36,439 nt of DNA from IMG/VR virus record IMGVR_UViG_3300025057_000024, positions 1 through 36,439 of that record; one strand, written 5' to 3'. Origin of the DNA: a virus. Position 1 is the stretch's first letter. Each line of letters opens with the position of its first letter. This document shows positions 1 to 7,367 of the stretch, in pieces. The notes beneath the pieces were generated by a model, which saw only the letters and a list, made by a program, of their open reading frames with translations, ran no database searches and had not been told where the DNA came from. A program made the position numbers and the translations under genes.

Positions 1-19
1 AAACGAAGGAGAGAGAAAA

Positions 20-268
20 ATGAATGATATACAAAAGCAATATGCATCAGCAAACAGTCTGATTATCGATTTGAAAGAAGTGGCATCCATGCAATGGATT
101 GTCATACCTGACGAGTTGGACGAGAACCGAGTCATCAGCGTACGGTTTTACCTACGTGGACACGGTCAATACTTCAACCGACGGGTGTCACGTAAGAACT
201 TGAAAGAGTTGATACGTCGATACAAAGATGTCAACACCGATGTACTGTGCATGGGTGAGGATGAATGA
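20..268 (+). CDS. Hypothetical 82-aa protein
   Basis: I do not recognise this protein. It is 82 residues, soluble in composition, with a basic stretch around residues 45-68 (several Arg/Lys, including RRVSRKN) and an acidic C-terminus. No membrane segment or cysteine cluster is visible. The start is supported by a purine-rich Shine-Dalgarno sequence (GGAGAGAG at about 8-15). Its TGA overlaps the ATG of the HNH endonuclease gene (ATGA junction), so the two are probably translated together. It could be a small nucleic-acid-binding accessory of the replication block, but that is inferred only from position and charge. Confidence 0.7.
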   Translation: MNDIQKQYASANSLIIDLKEVASMQWIVIPDELDENRVISVRFYLRGHGQYFNRRVSRKNLKELIRRYKDVNTDVLCMGEDE

Positions 269-1131
269 AGAAGAACTGCGTGAATTGTAATACGGAGTTT
301 GAACCCTCTCGTAAAGATAAGGTGTATTGCACAGAAAGATGTGCAATAGTATTCAGAAGCAAAAGAAGGTACAATAGAGAGCGAGCCAAACTCCCACCAA
401 AGAAATGTTTATTCTGTAATAAAGATGTAAATAGAGGAAGAAAATACAAGTATTGTAGTGATAAATGTCATAAGGCTATGAACTGTAAGAAAGTCTGTGA
501 TAGAGCAAGGAAAAAGGTAAGGGAGAACCATGCTAAGAAACCCCCAAAGTATTGTAAGACCTGTAATTCTCAATTGATAACTACTGTTAGAAATTACCAT
601 CAATTAGAGTTCTGCCCTCCTTGTAGGAAACAAAACGATAGAGAAAAGCGACTTAAGCGTAACGAAGAAAACAAGGAGCACTTGACTAAATACTTCAAGC
701 GAAGATATGCGCTCAAAAGAAATGATGCGGAGTGGGTAAATGAGCAAAACCGAAAGGTAAGAGAACGTCGAAAAGACCCCAATTCTCAATACAACAGCAT
801 TATGAATAAATTAACTCACAGAATCAGAAGGAATTTGGGAATGTCGTTAAAGTATCAAGGAATAGCCAAAGTAAATCAAACATTTAAGATTCTTGGATTT
901 GACAAACATACCTTGAGAGAACACCTTGAATCACAATTCACAGATGGTATGTCATGGGATAACATGGGCGAGTGGCACATAGACCACATACGCCCTGTGT
1001 CGTCATTCGACTACGATTCGACTGACCACCCTGACTTCAAGAAGTGTTGGGCATTAAACAACCTACAACCACTATGGGCGGAAGATAACTTGAGCAAAGG
1101 CGACAAGTGGGATGGAGTAGTGAACGCATGA
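265..1131 (+). CDS. HNH endonuclease with repeated Cys zinc motifs
   Basis: 288 residues. The C-terminal third is an HNH nuclease domain: W237-H-I-D240-H241, then N265-N-L-Q-P-L-W, then N275-L-S-K278, the layout of phage-type HNH enzymes that cut DNA with one metal ion. The N-terminal half has zinc-knuckle-like pairs (C5/C8-C22/C26, C48/C51-C64/C68, C97/C100-C117/C120) followed by a very basic linker (about 125-195), which should bind DNA. The gene is joined by ATGA overlaps to the genes on both sides. Base use is odd: the first ~690 bases are A-rich and favour AGA/AGG for Arg, while the last ~170 bases match the GC-richer neighbours. It may be a free-standing homing-type endonuclease beside PolB or a viral DNA-processing enzyme; the sequence does not decide. 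Confidence 0.88.
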   Translation: MKKNCVNCNTEFEPSRKDKVYCTERCAIVFRSKRRYNRERAKLPPKKCLFCNKDVNRGRKYKYCSDKCHKAMNCKKVCDRARKKVRENHAKKPPKYCKTCNSQLITTVRNYHQLEFCPPCRKQNDREKRLKRNEENKEHLTKYFKRRYALKRNDAEWVNEQNRKVRERRKDPNSQYNSIMNKLTHRIRRNLGMSLKYQGIAKVNQTFKILGFDKHTLREHLESQFTDGMSWDNMGEWHIDHIRPVSSFDYDSTDHPDFKKCWALNNLQPLWAEDNLSKGDKWDGVVNA

Positions 1132-3518
1132 TTATCGAACAATACTATCCTGACCCTGAGGGCATGGCTGCGCTGTACAAGCGATGGCGCTCACCCGAAG
1201 GCGAACTGATTGAAGAGACGGTGACGGATTTTGAACCCTACACATGGGTAAGAGCCGACACCCCTCCCCGCCTTTTGACTCGGCTGAGTGAACGGTACTA
1301 TGGGCTGACCATCGACCGTTCGTGTAAAGCGACTGGGCTTTACGGTGAGGACTTGATTCGTGTCAACGTGATGCGACCCAACGACTTGCACGGCGTGCGT
1401 CGTGAGATTGAGACATGGGAGGCCGACCTACGGTTGCCCGATAGATACCTCATTGACGAAGTCAGCGAGATGCCTGATTGGACACCACGTGTATGGCACC
1501 TCGACCTTGAGTGGGACCCTGTCAAGGGATTTACTACGGTCATTGCTTTCACAGACAGCCACACCAATGAGAGCGTAGCCTACTGTTGGTCGGAACGCTC
1601 AGCAAGAGAGTTGGGCGACGATGAGTGCATCGACGAGGTGCGCCATGTAAAGCACGAGTATGAGGATGGCACTACCGCCGAGTTTTCATACAGACGAGTG
1701 ATTTGCAACTCCGAGCGTGCAATCTATACCCGCTTCCTCGACCATCTTGAGGAGGCCAACCCTGACGTCTTCGTTGCTCACGCACTGATGTGGGCTGACC
1801 TGCCACACATGGTGGGTCGATTGACTCAGAAGAAGTTGCTTGGCAGGGACGCCTATCGACGACTTAGTCCACTGGGTCGGGTGTTGCGTCCACGCAAAGA
1901 CAAGCGTGGTGGCTATGACTACACAGACCAACCCGTAGCAGGGCGTCTGTGCTTCGACACTGCTGCTCCTCTCAAGAGTGGCACAGGTTTTGAGCGTGTA
2001 TGGAAAGACAGTGGTCGACCACAATTATCGAACCTCAAGTTGGCAACCATCGCTGAGGAGTTAGGCTATGCCAACAAGTTCGACATGGACGTATTCACAG
2101 GATGGTACGAACGATTCGACGAATACGTTGACTACTGTATGCAAGACGTTCTCTTGCTCAAGCGTATCGACGAGGACAATCATATTCTCAACTTTTACTT
2201 AGCACTACAGCGTTTCTGTGGTGTCATGTTTGAATCGTGTCACAACGTCACACGGTTCGCACGTGGCCTGCTTAGTCGTCGCACTGACAAAAAAGCCCCC
2301 ACATCGTCGGGTGCTGAGAAGGTGGACTACGAAGGGGCGTTCATCCCTCCACCCAAACCGGGTCGATATGAGGGAGTTGCCTGTGTTGACTACAAGGGGC
2401 TGTACCCCTCGATTATCCTGAGTGATAACCTGTCGTGGGAGACGCAAGTCGACAACGCACGACGTGGCGAGGAGAACATCAAGGAACTCAAGGACGGCAC
2501 GTGCTGGGACCAGTCAAAGCGTGGACTGCTGCCCACAATCGTCGAGGAGTTGTTTGAGGTACGTGATGCCTACAAGAAGAACATGCGTGCCGCCGAGACG
2601 AAATCAGAACGCTCAGGATGGAACACCATGCAACTCGCAGTAAAGCGCGTCATGGCGTCACTATACGGCATGTGCGCCAGTACCCACTGGGGGTGGGCAG
2701 CACCTGCCATCGCAAGCGCTATCACATCAAGAGGTCGAGAGTCTATTCGGTTCTTGATGGAGGAGTCCGAGGCTCAAGGCTATTCAGCCTTGTATGGTCA
2801 CACCGACTCCGCATTTGTTCAGATTCCATTTGACGAGGCTGAGGCTCTCGCCAAACACTTGACCGATGAGGTTCAACGGCAACTCGATGCCAGTCATCTG
2901 TTCGTTGAATTTGAGGCATACATGCCATACTGGATTGTAGCAGGTAAGAATCTGTACTACGGTATATGCTCTTGGCCTCCTGAGGACGAAGGTAAATCCA
3001 AGTCAGCACGGTTCGGCAAAATATCAACGCTCGCCCCAGTTTCAAGAACATTGGAGCGAGATTTACTTACCATTGTCTGTAATGGTGGGACTGAGAATGA
3101 TGCAACTTCATTAGTTCGACCACTGGCAAAGCGCATTCAAAACGGTGAGATACCACTCAAAGATTTATGCGGTGTCACCCGTATTCAAAAGCCCTTAAAC
3201 AACTATGCTCCGAGTGTTGGAGTACCGGGTGTAAAAGGTGCAAGATATTACAACGCTCACTTGGCCGAGCGATACAATGGGTCAAGATTTGACGAAGGCG
3301 ACAGTGCCAAGTGGGTATATGTAAAAGACGTACCTGACGGCCTGCCTAAAACAGACATCGTATCATTCCACGAGGAGAGTGAACTCGATGAATTTATACT
3401 CGACTACGATACTATGGTATTGAAACTAATAACCAAAAAGATTGAGCCTATATACAAGGCACTGGAGTGGAATATAGATTACGCTTCGGGTAAAGCAAAG
3501 CCCAAGTCTTATTGGTGA
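1128..3518 (+). CDS. polB: Family-B DNA polymerase
   Basis: 796 residues from the ATG at 1128, which overlaps the upstream TGA (ATGA); a GTG at 1107 would add 7 residues but has no better ribosome site. The 3'-5' exonuclease domain shows Exo I D126-L-E128, Exo II ending A223-D224-L-P, and Exo III Y336-C-M-Q-D340. The polymerase domain shows motif A D421-Y-K-G-L-Y-P-S-I-I, motif B K506-x6-Y513-G, and motif C Y556-G-H-T-D560-S. All expected catalytic carboxylates are present. Two family positions are changed: the Asn of Exo II is Ala (H218-A-L-M-W-A-D), and the first Asp of motif C (YGDTDS) is His. No intein or insertion is seen. It would be the replicative polymerase of the virus, acting with the primase and helicase downstream. 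Confidence 0.96.
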   Translation: MIIEQYYPDPEGMAALYKRWRSPEGELIEETVTDFEPYTWVRADTPPRLLTRLSERYYGLTIDRSCKATGLYGEDLIRVNVMRPNDLHGVRREIETWEADLRLPDRYLIDEVSEMPDWTPRVWHLDLEWDPVKGFTTVIAFTDSHTNESVAYCWSERSARELGDDECIDEVRHVKHEYEDGTTAEFSYRRVICNSERAIYTRFLDHLEEANPDVFVAHALMWADLPHMVGRLTQKKLLGRDAYRRLSPLGRVLRPRKDKRGGYDYTDQPVAGRLCFDTAAPLKSGTGFERVWKDSGRPQLSNLKLATIAEELGYANKFDMDVFTGWYERFDEYVDYCMQDVLLLKRIDEDNHILNFYLALQRFCGVMFESCHNVTRFARGLLSRRTDKKAPTSSGAEKVDYEGAFIPPPKPGRYEGVACVDYKGLYPSIILSDNLSWETQVDNARRGEENIKELKDGTCWDQSKRGLLPTIVEELFEVRDAYKKNMRAAETKSERSGWNTMQLAVKRVMASLYGMCASTHWGWAAPAIASAITSRGRESIRFLMEESEAQGYSALYGHTDSAFVQIPFDEAEALAKHLTDEVQRQLDASHLFVEFEAYMPYWIVAGKNLYYGICSWPPEDEGKSKSARFGKISTLAPVSRTLERDLLTIVCNGGTENDATSLVRPLAKRIQNGEIPLKDLCGVTRIQKPLNNYAPSVGVPGVKGARYYNAHLAERYNGSRFDEGDSAKWVYVKDVPDGLPKTDIVSFHEESELDEFILDYDTMVLKLITKKIEPIYKALEWNIDYASGKAKPKSYW

Positions 3519-3522
3519 TTCA

Positions 3523-3533
3523 TTTAATATAAT
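3523..3533 (+). promoter_or_regulatory. Candidate archaeal TATA box
   Basis: The sequence TTTAATATAAT lies in the 46-base gap between PolB and the winged-helix gene, the only clear gap in the rightward block. Archaeal TATA boxes sit about 25 bases before the transcription start, which would place the start near 3550-3555, just ahead of the Shine-Dalgarno sequence. This is a single match judged by eye. Confidence 0.45.
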
Positions 3534-3564
3534 AGGATGTAGTCCCAAAGAAAAGGTGAGAACA

Positions 3565-4095
3565 ATGAGAAGCCGAAAAACAAGCAAAAAGGAAGCACGA
3601 AAGAATGTAATAGCGAACCAGTTCGGAGCAGACACGATATTTACTCGTGAGGCTCTTTACAATATAGTGAAGAACAATTCGCTGTTCAAGGGAACAAAGG
3701 ACAACAAGCAGTTGGTAACAAACGCACTGATTGCATTGGTTGGTGACGGTGTATTGGAACGAACCGGTAGCAAGAAAAACAGCACGTACAGGTTGACCGA
3801 TTTGGAACGAAGTGTCGTCAAGGCTAAACAGACGAAGATGTCTATGAAGAAGATACCTTCAGAACGAGCCAAGAACAAATACGAAGAGTACAAGCCTCCG
3901 CAAAAGGCAGCCAAGCCTGTCGTGGAGAAGGGATTGCTCACGGGACTTACAGGTCAGGCTGTGCGTATGATTATGTTACAGAAAGAAATCGAAGACAAGG
4001 TTCTTTCACACTTGGGGTTCAACGAATCAAAGGAAGCAGCCGAACTTATCAGTGAATACGTTCTTGTCGCAGCACAGATGATGCAACCGCAGTGA
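3565..4095 (+). CDS. Winged-helix-like DNA-binding protein
   Basis: 176 residues. The start is set at the ATG at 3565 because AAAGGTGAG (3552-3560) lies at good spacing before it; an in-frame GTG at 3556 falls inside that ribosome site. Residues about 20-78 look like a winged helix: a short helix (REALYNIVK), a putative recognition helix (KQLVTNALIALV) and a wing (GVLERTGSKKNSTYRL). A basic, proline-containing linker (about 85-118) follows, then a helical C-terminal segment from about residue 130 that could serve for dimerisation. It has its own candidate promoter, so it may regulate or accompany the replication genes. The target is unknown. Confidence 0.72.
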   Translation: MRSRKTSKKEARKNVIANQFGADTIFTREALYNIVKNNSLFKGTKDNKQLVTNALIALVGDGVLERTGSKKNSTYRLTDLERSVVKAKQTKMSMKKIPSERAKNKYEEYKPPQKAAKPVVEKGLLTGLTGQAVRMIMLQKEIEDKVLSHLGFNESKEAAELISEYVLVAAQMMQPQ

Positions 4096-4099
4096 TTCG

Positions 4100-5053
4100 A
4101 TGTCTGAGCGCAATTGGGAAGCGTACGGTAAGTCCACCTATCAGTGGCACGTAGGGCACGATAAATATCTTCGTGTCACCAAGTCGAGTCTTACGTCTGA
4201 CTTCACATTCTGTCAGAAGCAGTATGAGTACAAGCGCATCGAAGGTCGCAAGAGTCCACAGACGGACGACATGACTCGTGGTACAAACGTTCACGATGCT
4301 ATCGAAGAGTTCTATGTACTGGCTCGACCAGTGTATCGTAAAGCATACGAGGCACTCAAGAAGGGTCACAGGGAGGAGGCACTACAAATGCTCCTCGACT
4401 GTGTCCCTCAGCCGGACGAGCCGTACGAGTTGGGTGAAGAACCCATCATTCGACAACGCATCGAATGGGACTTGATTCGACTTGAACAAGACCCTGACAG
4501 GTTTTTGCCTGTCATCAATGAGTTGGAGGTTCATGCCTTTGAGGAGATTGACTTTGAGTTTGACGGCGAAACGGTGACTGTACCGATTCACTTTGCAGGC
4601 AGTATCGACCGAGGCTACGAAAACGAGGATGGAACGTACACACTCATGGAATTAAAGACCGGTAAGTGGGTCGGGACAGACTACAAGGTTCGCTCGATGC
4701 GGACTGAGATGGCGTTTTACACGGACCTGCTTCACAAGGCTGACCATCCTTTGAAGGATGTGTCGCACTGGGGATGGTTCTATCCTTTCGGTCGACGTGA
4801 AGAAGCACCAAGAAGCGAGAACCACGTGGCCTATGAGAAAATCAACAAGCGATACATCAACGATACGCTCAAGCGACATCTTCGCAATCTTGTTGAGGCA
4901 TATCTAACGAGCAACTTCGTGCCGCAGCCAAGTGAAGGCAAGTGTGCATGGTGCGAGTTCGTGACCGAATGCCCAGCATGGCAAGAGGGTGGAGACATTT
5001 ATTGGAAAAAACCTAAGCCACGCATTCGGAGGCAAGAGAATGCAGGCGGCTGA
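4100..5053 (+). CDS. Cas4/RecB-like PD-(D/E)XK nuclease
   Basis: 317 residues. The nuclease core is H65 (GTNVHDAIEE), D170 (AGSIDRG) and E184-L-K186 (TLMELKTGKW), the pattern of RecB/Cas4-family nucleases that use metal ions to cut DNA. The usual QxxxY helix is EMAFY (E203-Y207), so Gln is replaced by Glu. Four cysteines, C38 at the N-terminus and C272, C275 and C281 near the C-terminus, are placed like the iron-sulfur ligands of Cas4 and AddB-type nucleases. There is no nearby CRISPR array or cas1/cas2, so a role in viral end resection, recombination or host-DNA attack is more likely than spacer capture. It starts four bases after the winged-helix gene's stop. Confidence 0.87.
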   Translation: MSERNWEAYGKSTYQWHVGHDKYLRVTKSSLTSDFTFCQKQYEYKRIEGRKSPQTDDMTRGTNVHDAIEEFYVLARPVYRKAYEALKKGHREEALQMLLDCVPQPDEPYELGEEPIIRQRIEWDLIRLEQDPDRFLPVINELEVHAFEEIDFEFDGETVTVPIHFAGSIDRGYENEDGTYTLMELKTGKWVGTDYKVRSMRTEMAFYTDLLHKADHPLKDVSHWGWFYPFGRREEAPRSENHVAYEKINKRYINDTLKRHLRNLVEAYLTSNFVPQPSEGKCAWCEFVTECPAWQEGGDIYWKKPKPRIRRQENAGG

Positions 5054-5312
5054 ATCAGTCAAACGATGTGTTGAGTATTGGGTGTCCGCTGTATTTGGTG
5101 TAGAGTGCTCAGTCGCATTTGCGATGCAAGAGAAGCCTGTGACCATCATGGCTCAAAATGAGATAGTCATCGGCGGCGAGCGCTTTCCAGCGATGGCGTT
5201 GATTAGCCTCAACAACCGAGTATTGGTTGACCCTGCGGACATGCACGATGCGATGAGGGACATTTACATGTACATGAAGAAGAGAGGAGAGGAGTATGAA
5301 AATTCATTTTGA
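5040..5312 (+). CDS. Hypothetical 90-aa protein
   Basis: 90 residues from the ATG at 5040, chosen because a strong GGAGG (5028-5032) sits about 7 bases upstream; a longer in-frame reading from 4989 overlaps the nuclease gene far more and lacks such a site. The protein has two Cys (10 and 20), a short hydrophobic stretch (VSAVFGVECSVAFAM) that is too polar at its ends to call a membrane helix, and a C-terminal helix rich in Met, Lys and Glu. No family is recognised. It overlaps both neighbours (14 bases upstream, 17 downstream), which points to tight coupling with the primase. Confidence 0.68.
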   Translation: MQAAESVKRCVEYWVSAVFGVECSVAFAMQEKPVTIMAQNEIVIGGERFPAMALISLNNRVLVDPADMHDAMRDIYMYMKKRGEEYENSF

Positions 5313-6405
5313 TTTTCCAAGAGAAGTGCTTGAACTGAGCACCGAACAAGGACGAGGTTATCGAAAGTTGGTTGACAGTAAGAGTTCGTTTGAGCGATAC
5401 TGGCGTGGTAAGAACGGCGTTTCCAACGCTTATATGACTGTCTATGGCTATCGGGGCACACAAGCCCCGCACCATCGGCGTGTCGACCTACAGACGCCAA
5501 TCGTACGGCACTTCGTTCTCGACTTCGACCCGAAGAACTTCAAGGACAAGGGGGCTGAGGTTCAGCCTCACATACCACTTGAGCAAACACTGCGACTGCA
5601 TCGTCATCTGATTGAGGAAAACGTATCACATGCCGTATGGTTTAGTGGTGGTGGTTACCACATTTGGATTGACTTAGCCGAACGCCACATGCCAAGCACT
5701 GGTGGGCAACTGTCCGCTTTACGTGAGTCGGGGATGCAGTTGGTCAACGACTGGGTAAAGCGATTTGACCTGTATTGCTGTGACCCTGCTGTACCATTTG
5801 ACACAAGTGGCTTAATTAGAATACCGAACTCATACAACGCTAAACGTGGTTACTGGAGCATACCATTGACCACCGAAGATTTAGAAGAAGGCTATCATCA
5901 CATCTTGCAGAAGGCTATGGAGCCGTCTCGTGGCACTATCTCCTATGGAGAGAATGGCGTGGAGTTGAAAGTCAGAAAGGTGACTGAATCACTCCAAGTA
6001 TTTGACCCGAATGCCAAGCCATTGGATGTAGCGACTGTTCGTATGAACGATGTCATCATCCTACCCTGTCTAAATCAAGCAGCCTGTCAAGTCGGAGGAA
6101 ACCCAAGTCACGACGCCCGTGTTCAACTGGTAAAGTACTTGGCTGCACGAAAGAGAAACTTCTTCCCAGTGCATCGTTTTTCACCCGACCAACTCCAAGA
6201 GCACGCCGAAGAAATTGTCGAGTTCTTAATGAGTCTGAAATGGGCTGACCAAGACTTGGGTGTCACACGATACCAAGTCAGTACTATTGTCGGCAAGGAC
6301 TATCCACAGACGTGTAAATCCTTATGGCAGAAAGGGTTGTGTATCGGAAAGTGCCGGTACTGGGATAAGACTGGTGCCATTGAGGAGGCGACGACGGATG
6401 CGTAA
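5296..6405 (+). CDS. Archaeo-eukaryotic primase, PriS-PriL-type fusion
   Basis: 369 residues. The N-terminal part carries AEP primase motifs: motif I L75-D76-F-D78, motif II S117-G-G-G-Y-H122, and a later segment S171-GLIRIPNSYNAKRG. D163 or D169 could supply the third metal-binding acid. The C-terminal part resembles the iron-sulfur domain of the large primase subunit: C258 (LPCLNQA), C340 (YPQTCKSL), C349 and C353 (GLCIGKCRYW), with a helical HDARVQLVKYLA segment between. So one short chain appears to join catalytic and iron-sulfur functions that cellular archaea split between PriS and PriL. The GGAGAGGAG just before the ATG fixes the start. It would make primers for the viral PolB. Confidence 0.9.
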   Translation: MKIHFDFPREVLELSTEQGRGYRKLVDSKSSFERYWRGKNGVSNAYMTVYGYRGTQAPHHRRVDLQTPIVRHFVLDFDPKNFKDKGAEVQPHIPLEQTLRLHRHLIEENVSHAVWFSGGGYHIWIDLAERHMPSTGGQLSALRESGMQLVNDWVKRFDLYCCDPAVPFDTSGLIRIPNSYNAKRGYWSIPLTTEDLEEGYHHILQKAMEPSRGTISYGENGVELKVRKVTESLQVFDPNAKPLDVATVRMNDVIILPCLNQAACQVGGNPSHDARVQLVKYLAARKRNFFPVHRFSPDQLQEHAEEIVEFLMSLKWADQDLGVTRYQVSTIVGKDYPQTCKSLWQKGLCIGKCRYWDKTGAIEEATTDA

Positions 6406-6661
6406 AGGTGGACAAAAAAACAAGGCGGACATTGTTATGAAAATCATTACAGAACAGAACCGGCCTATCAGCGCCAACGAGATTGTTGCATTGGCTCCAA
6501 GACAATCAGGCTTGACTTCCGCATCGGTAAGTCAGATTATAATAAGGCGGCTGAAAAGCACCGTAGAAGTCTGTGGAATGGTTGGCTCAGGAGGGCACAA
6601 CAACAAAGTCAACTTATACAAAATGAGGGATGAGGATGAGCGTACCACCACTGATAGTTGA
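6398..6661 (+). CDS. Small winged-helix-like protein, 87 aa
   Basis: 87 residues from the ATG at 6398, preceded by GAGGAGG (6382-6388); the longer reading from 6260 lies within the primase gene and has no support. The protein begins very basic (RKGGQKNK), followed by a helix (ADIVMKIITEQN), an ISANEIVALAP turn, a likely recognition helix (TSASVSQIIIRRL) and a strand-turn-strand ending NNKVNLYKM, all consistent with a winged helix. It overlaps the primase by 8 bases and the ERCC4 nuclease by 26. It may be a small DNA-binding partner of the replication proteins or a local regulator. Confidence 0.72.
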   Translation: MRKGGQKNKADIVMKIITEQNRPISANEIVALAPRQSGLTSASVSQIIIRRLKSTVEVCGMVGSGGHNNKVNLYKMRDEDERTTTDS

Positions 6662-7367
6662 TAGCAACGAACGAGGCTCGCTGTGCGAAGCCGTACATCG
6701 TATGGCAAGCAAGGAAGGCGTTCTCGTCAAGTCTCAATTCCTCAACGGTATGGGAGATTACAAAGTAGGCGCAGGTCACGTAGAGTGCAAGAGCCTCAGT
6801 GACTTCTTCCAATCGAGTCACAGTGGTCATCTATGGCGACAACTCGACAACCTCGACGCAAACTGCGACCGAGTGTTTTTGGTTGTCCATGGTGACATAG
6901 CCAAGTACGTCAAAATGGCTCAGAATCGAGGAGCGAAAGCCAACTATTCACGAGTCACGAACGAACTGATGGGTACGTTTGCTCGCATCATGGCTGACTT
7001 TGACTGCCATATTTACAAGGCCAAAGACCATGTCGAAGCGGCGATGTTCATCGTCAAACTACACAAGAAAGCACACAAGCCTGCCTCACGGCACGGCGCA
7101 CGTGCTGTTACGAGAGTGAGCACCAACGATGTTCGTGCTGACATGCTCAATGCGATTCCGGGTTTCGGGCCTGATTTGGTCGTGAAACTGTTAGAAAAAT
7201 GTGGGAGCATCGAAGAGATGCTTTTCCAAGAATCACTGAAAACAGTGAAGGGTATGGGACCTACCCTGCGGAAGCGTTTAATAGACGTTCTAACGAGCGA
7301 GGAACCCGTCCGTGTCGAACGGACAACAAAGAAGAGGGAACACAATGATAGAGCACCGAGCAGATAA
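6636..7367 (+). CDS. ERCC4/XPF-type nuclease with C-terminal HhH
   Basis: 243 residues from the ATG at 6636; an ATG at 6630 is also possible, but GAGG at 6625-6628 is better spaced for 6636. The nuclease core is V8-D9-S-N-E12-R13, D41 (GDYKVG) and E50-C51-K52, which corresponds to the GDx(n)ERK signature with Arg changed to Cys. The C-terminal region has tandem helix-hairpin-helix motifs (IPGFGPDLVVKLL at about 174-186 and VKGMGPTLRKRL at about 204-215). XPF/Mus81/Hef-family enzymes cut branched or flapped DNA, and the HhH pair binds duplex DNA. Unlike Hef, there is no helicase domain. In a virus it probably processes replication or recombination forks. It overlaps both neighbours by a few codons. 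Confidence 0.92.
   Translation: MSVPPLIVDSNERGSLCEAVHRMASKEGVLVKSQFLNGMGDYKVGAGHVECKSLSDFFQSSHSGHLWRQLDNLDANCDRVFLVVHGDIAKYVKMAQNRGAKANYSRVTNELMGTFARIMADFDCHIYKAKDHVEAAMFIVKLHKKAHKPASRHGARAVTRVSTNDVRADMLNAIPGFGPDLVVKLLEKCGSIEEMLFQESLKTVKGMGPTLRKRLIDVLTSEEPVRVERTTKKREHNDRAPSR

Noticed and set aside
1128-3518. Intein in PolB, suggested by the neighbouring HNH gene
   Set aside because: PolB motifs A, B and C are at normal spacing with no inserted block or splice-junction residues.
4100-5053. Possible CRISPR context for the Cas4-like nuclease
   Set aside because: I see no repeat-spacer array and no cas1 or cas2 nearby.
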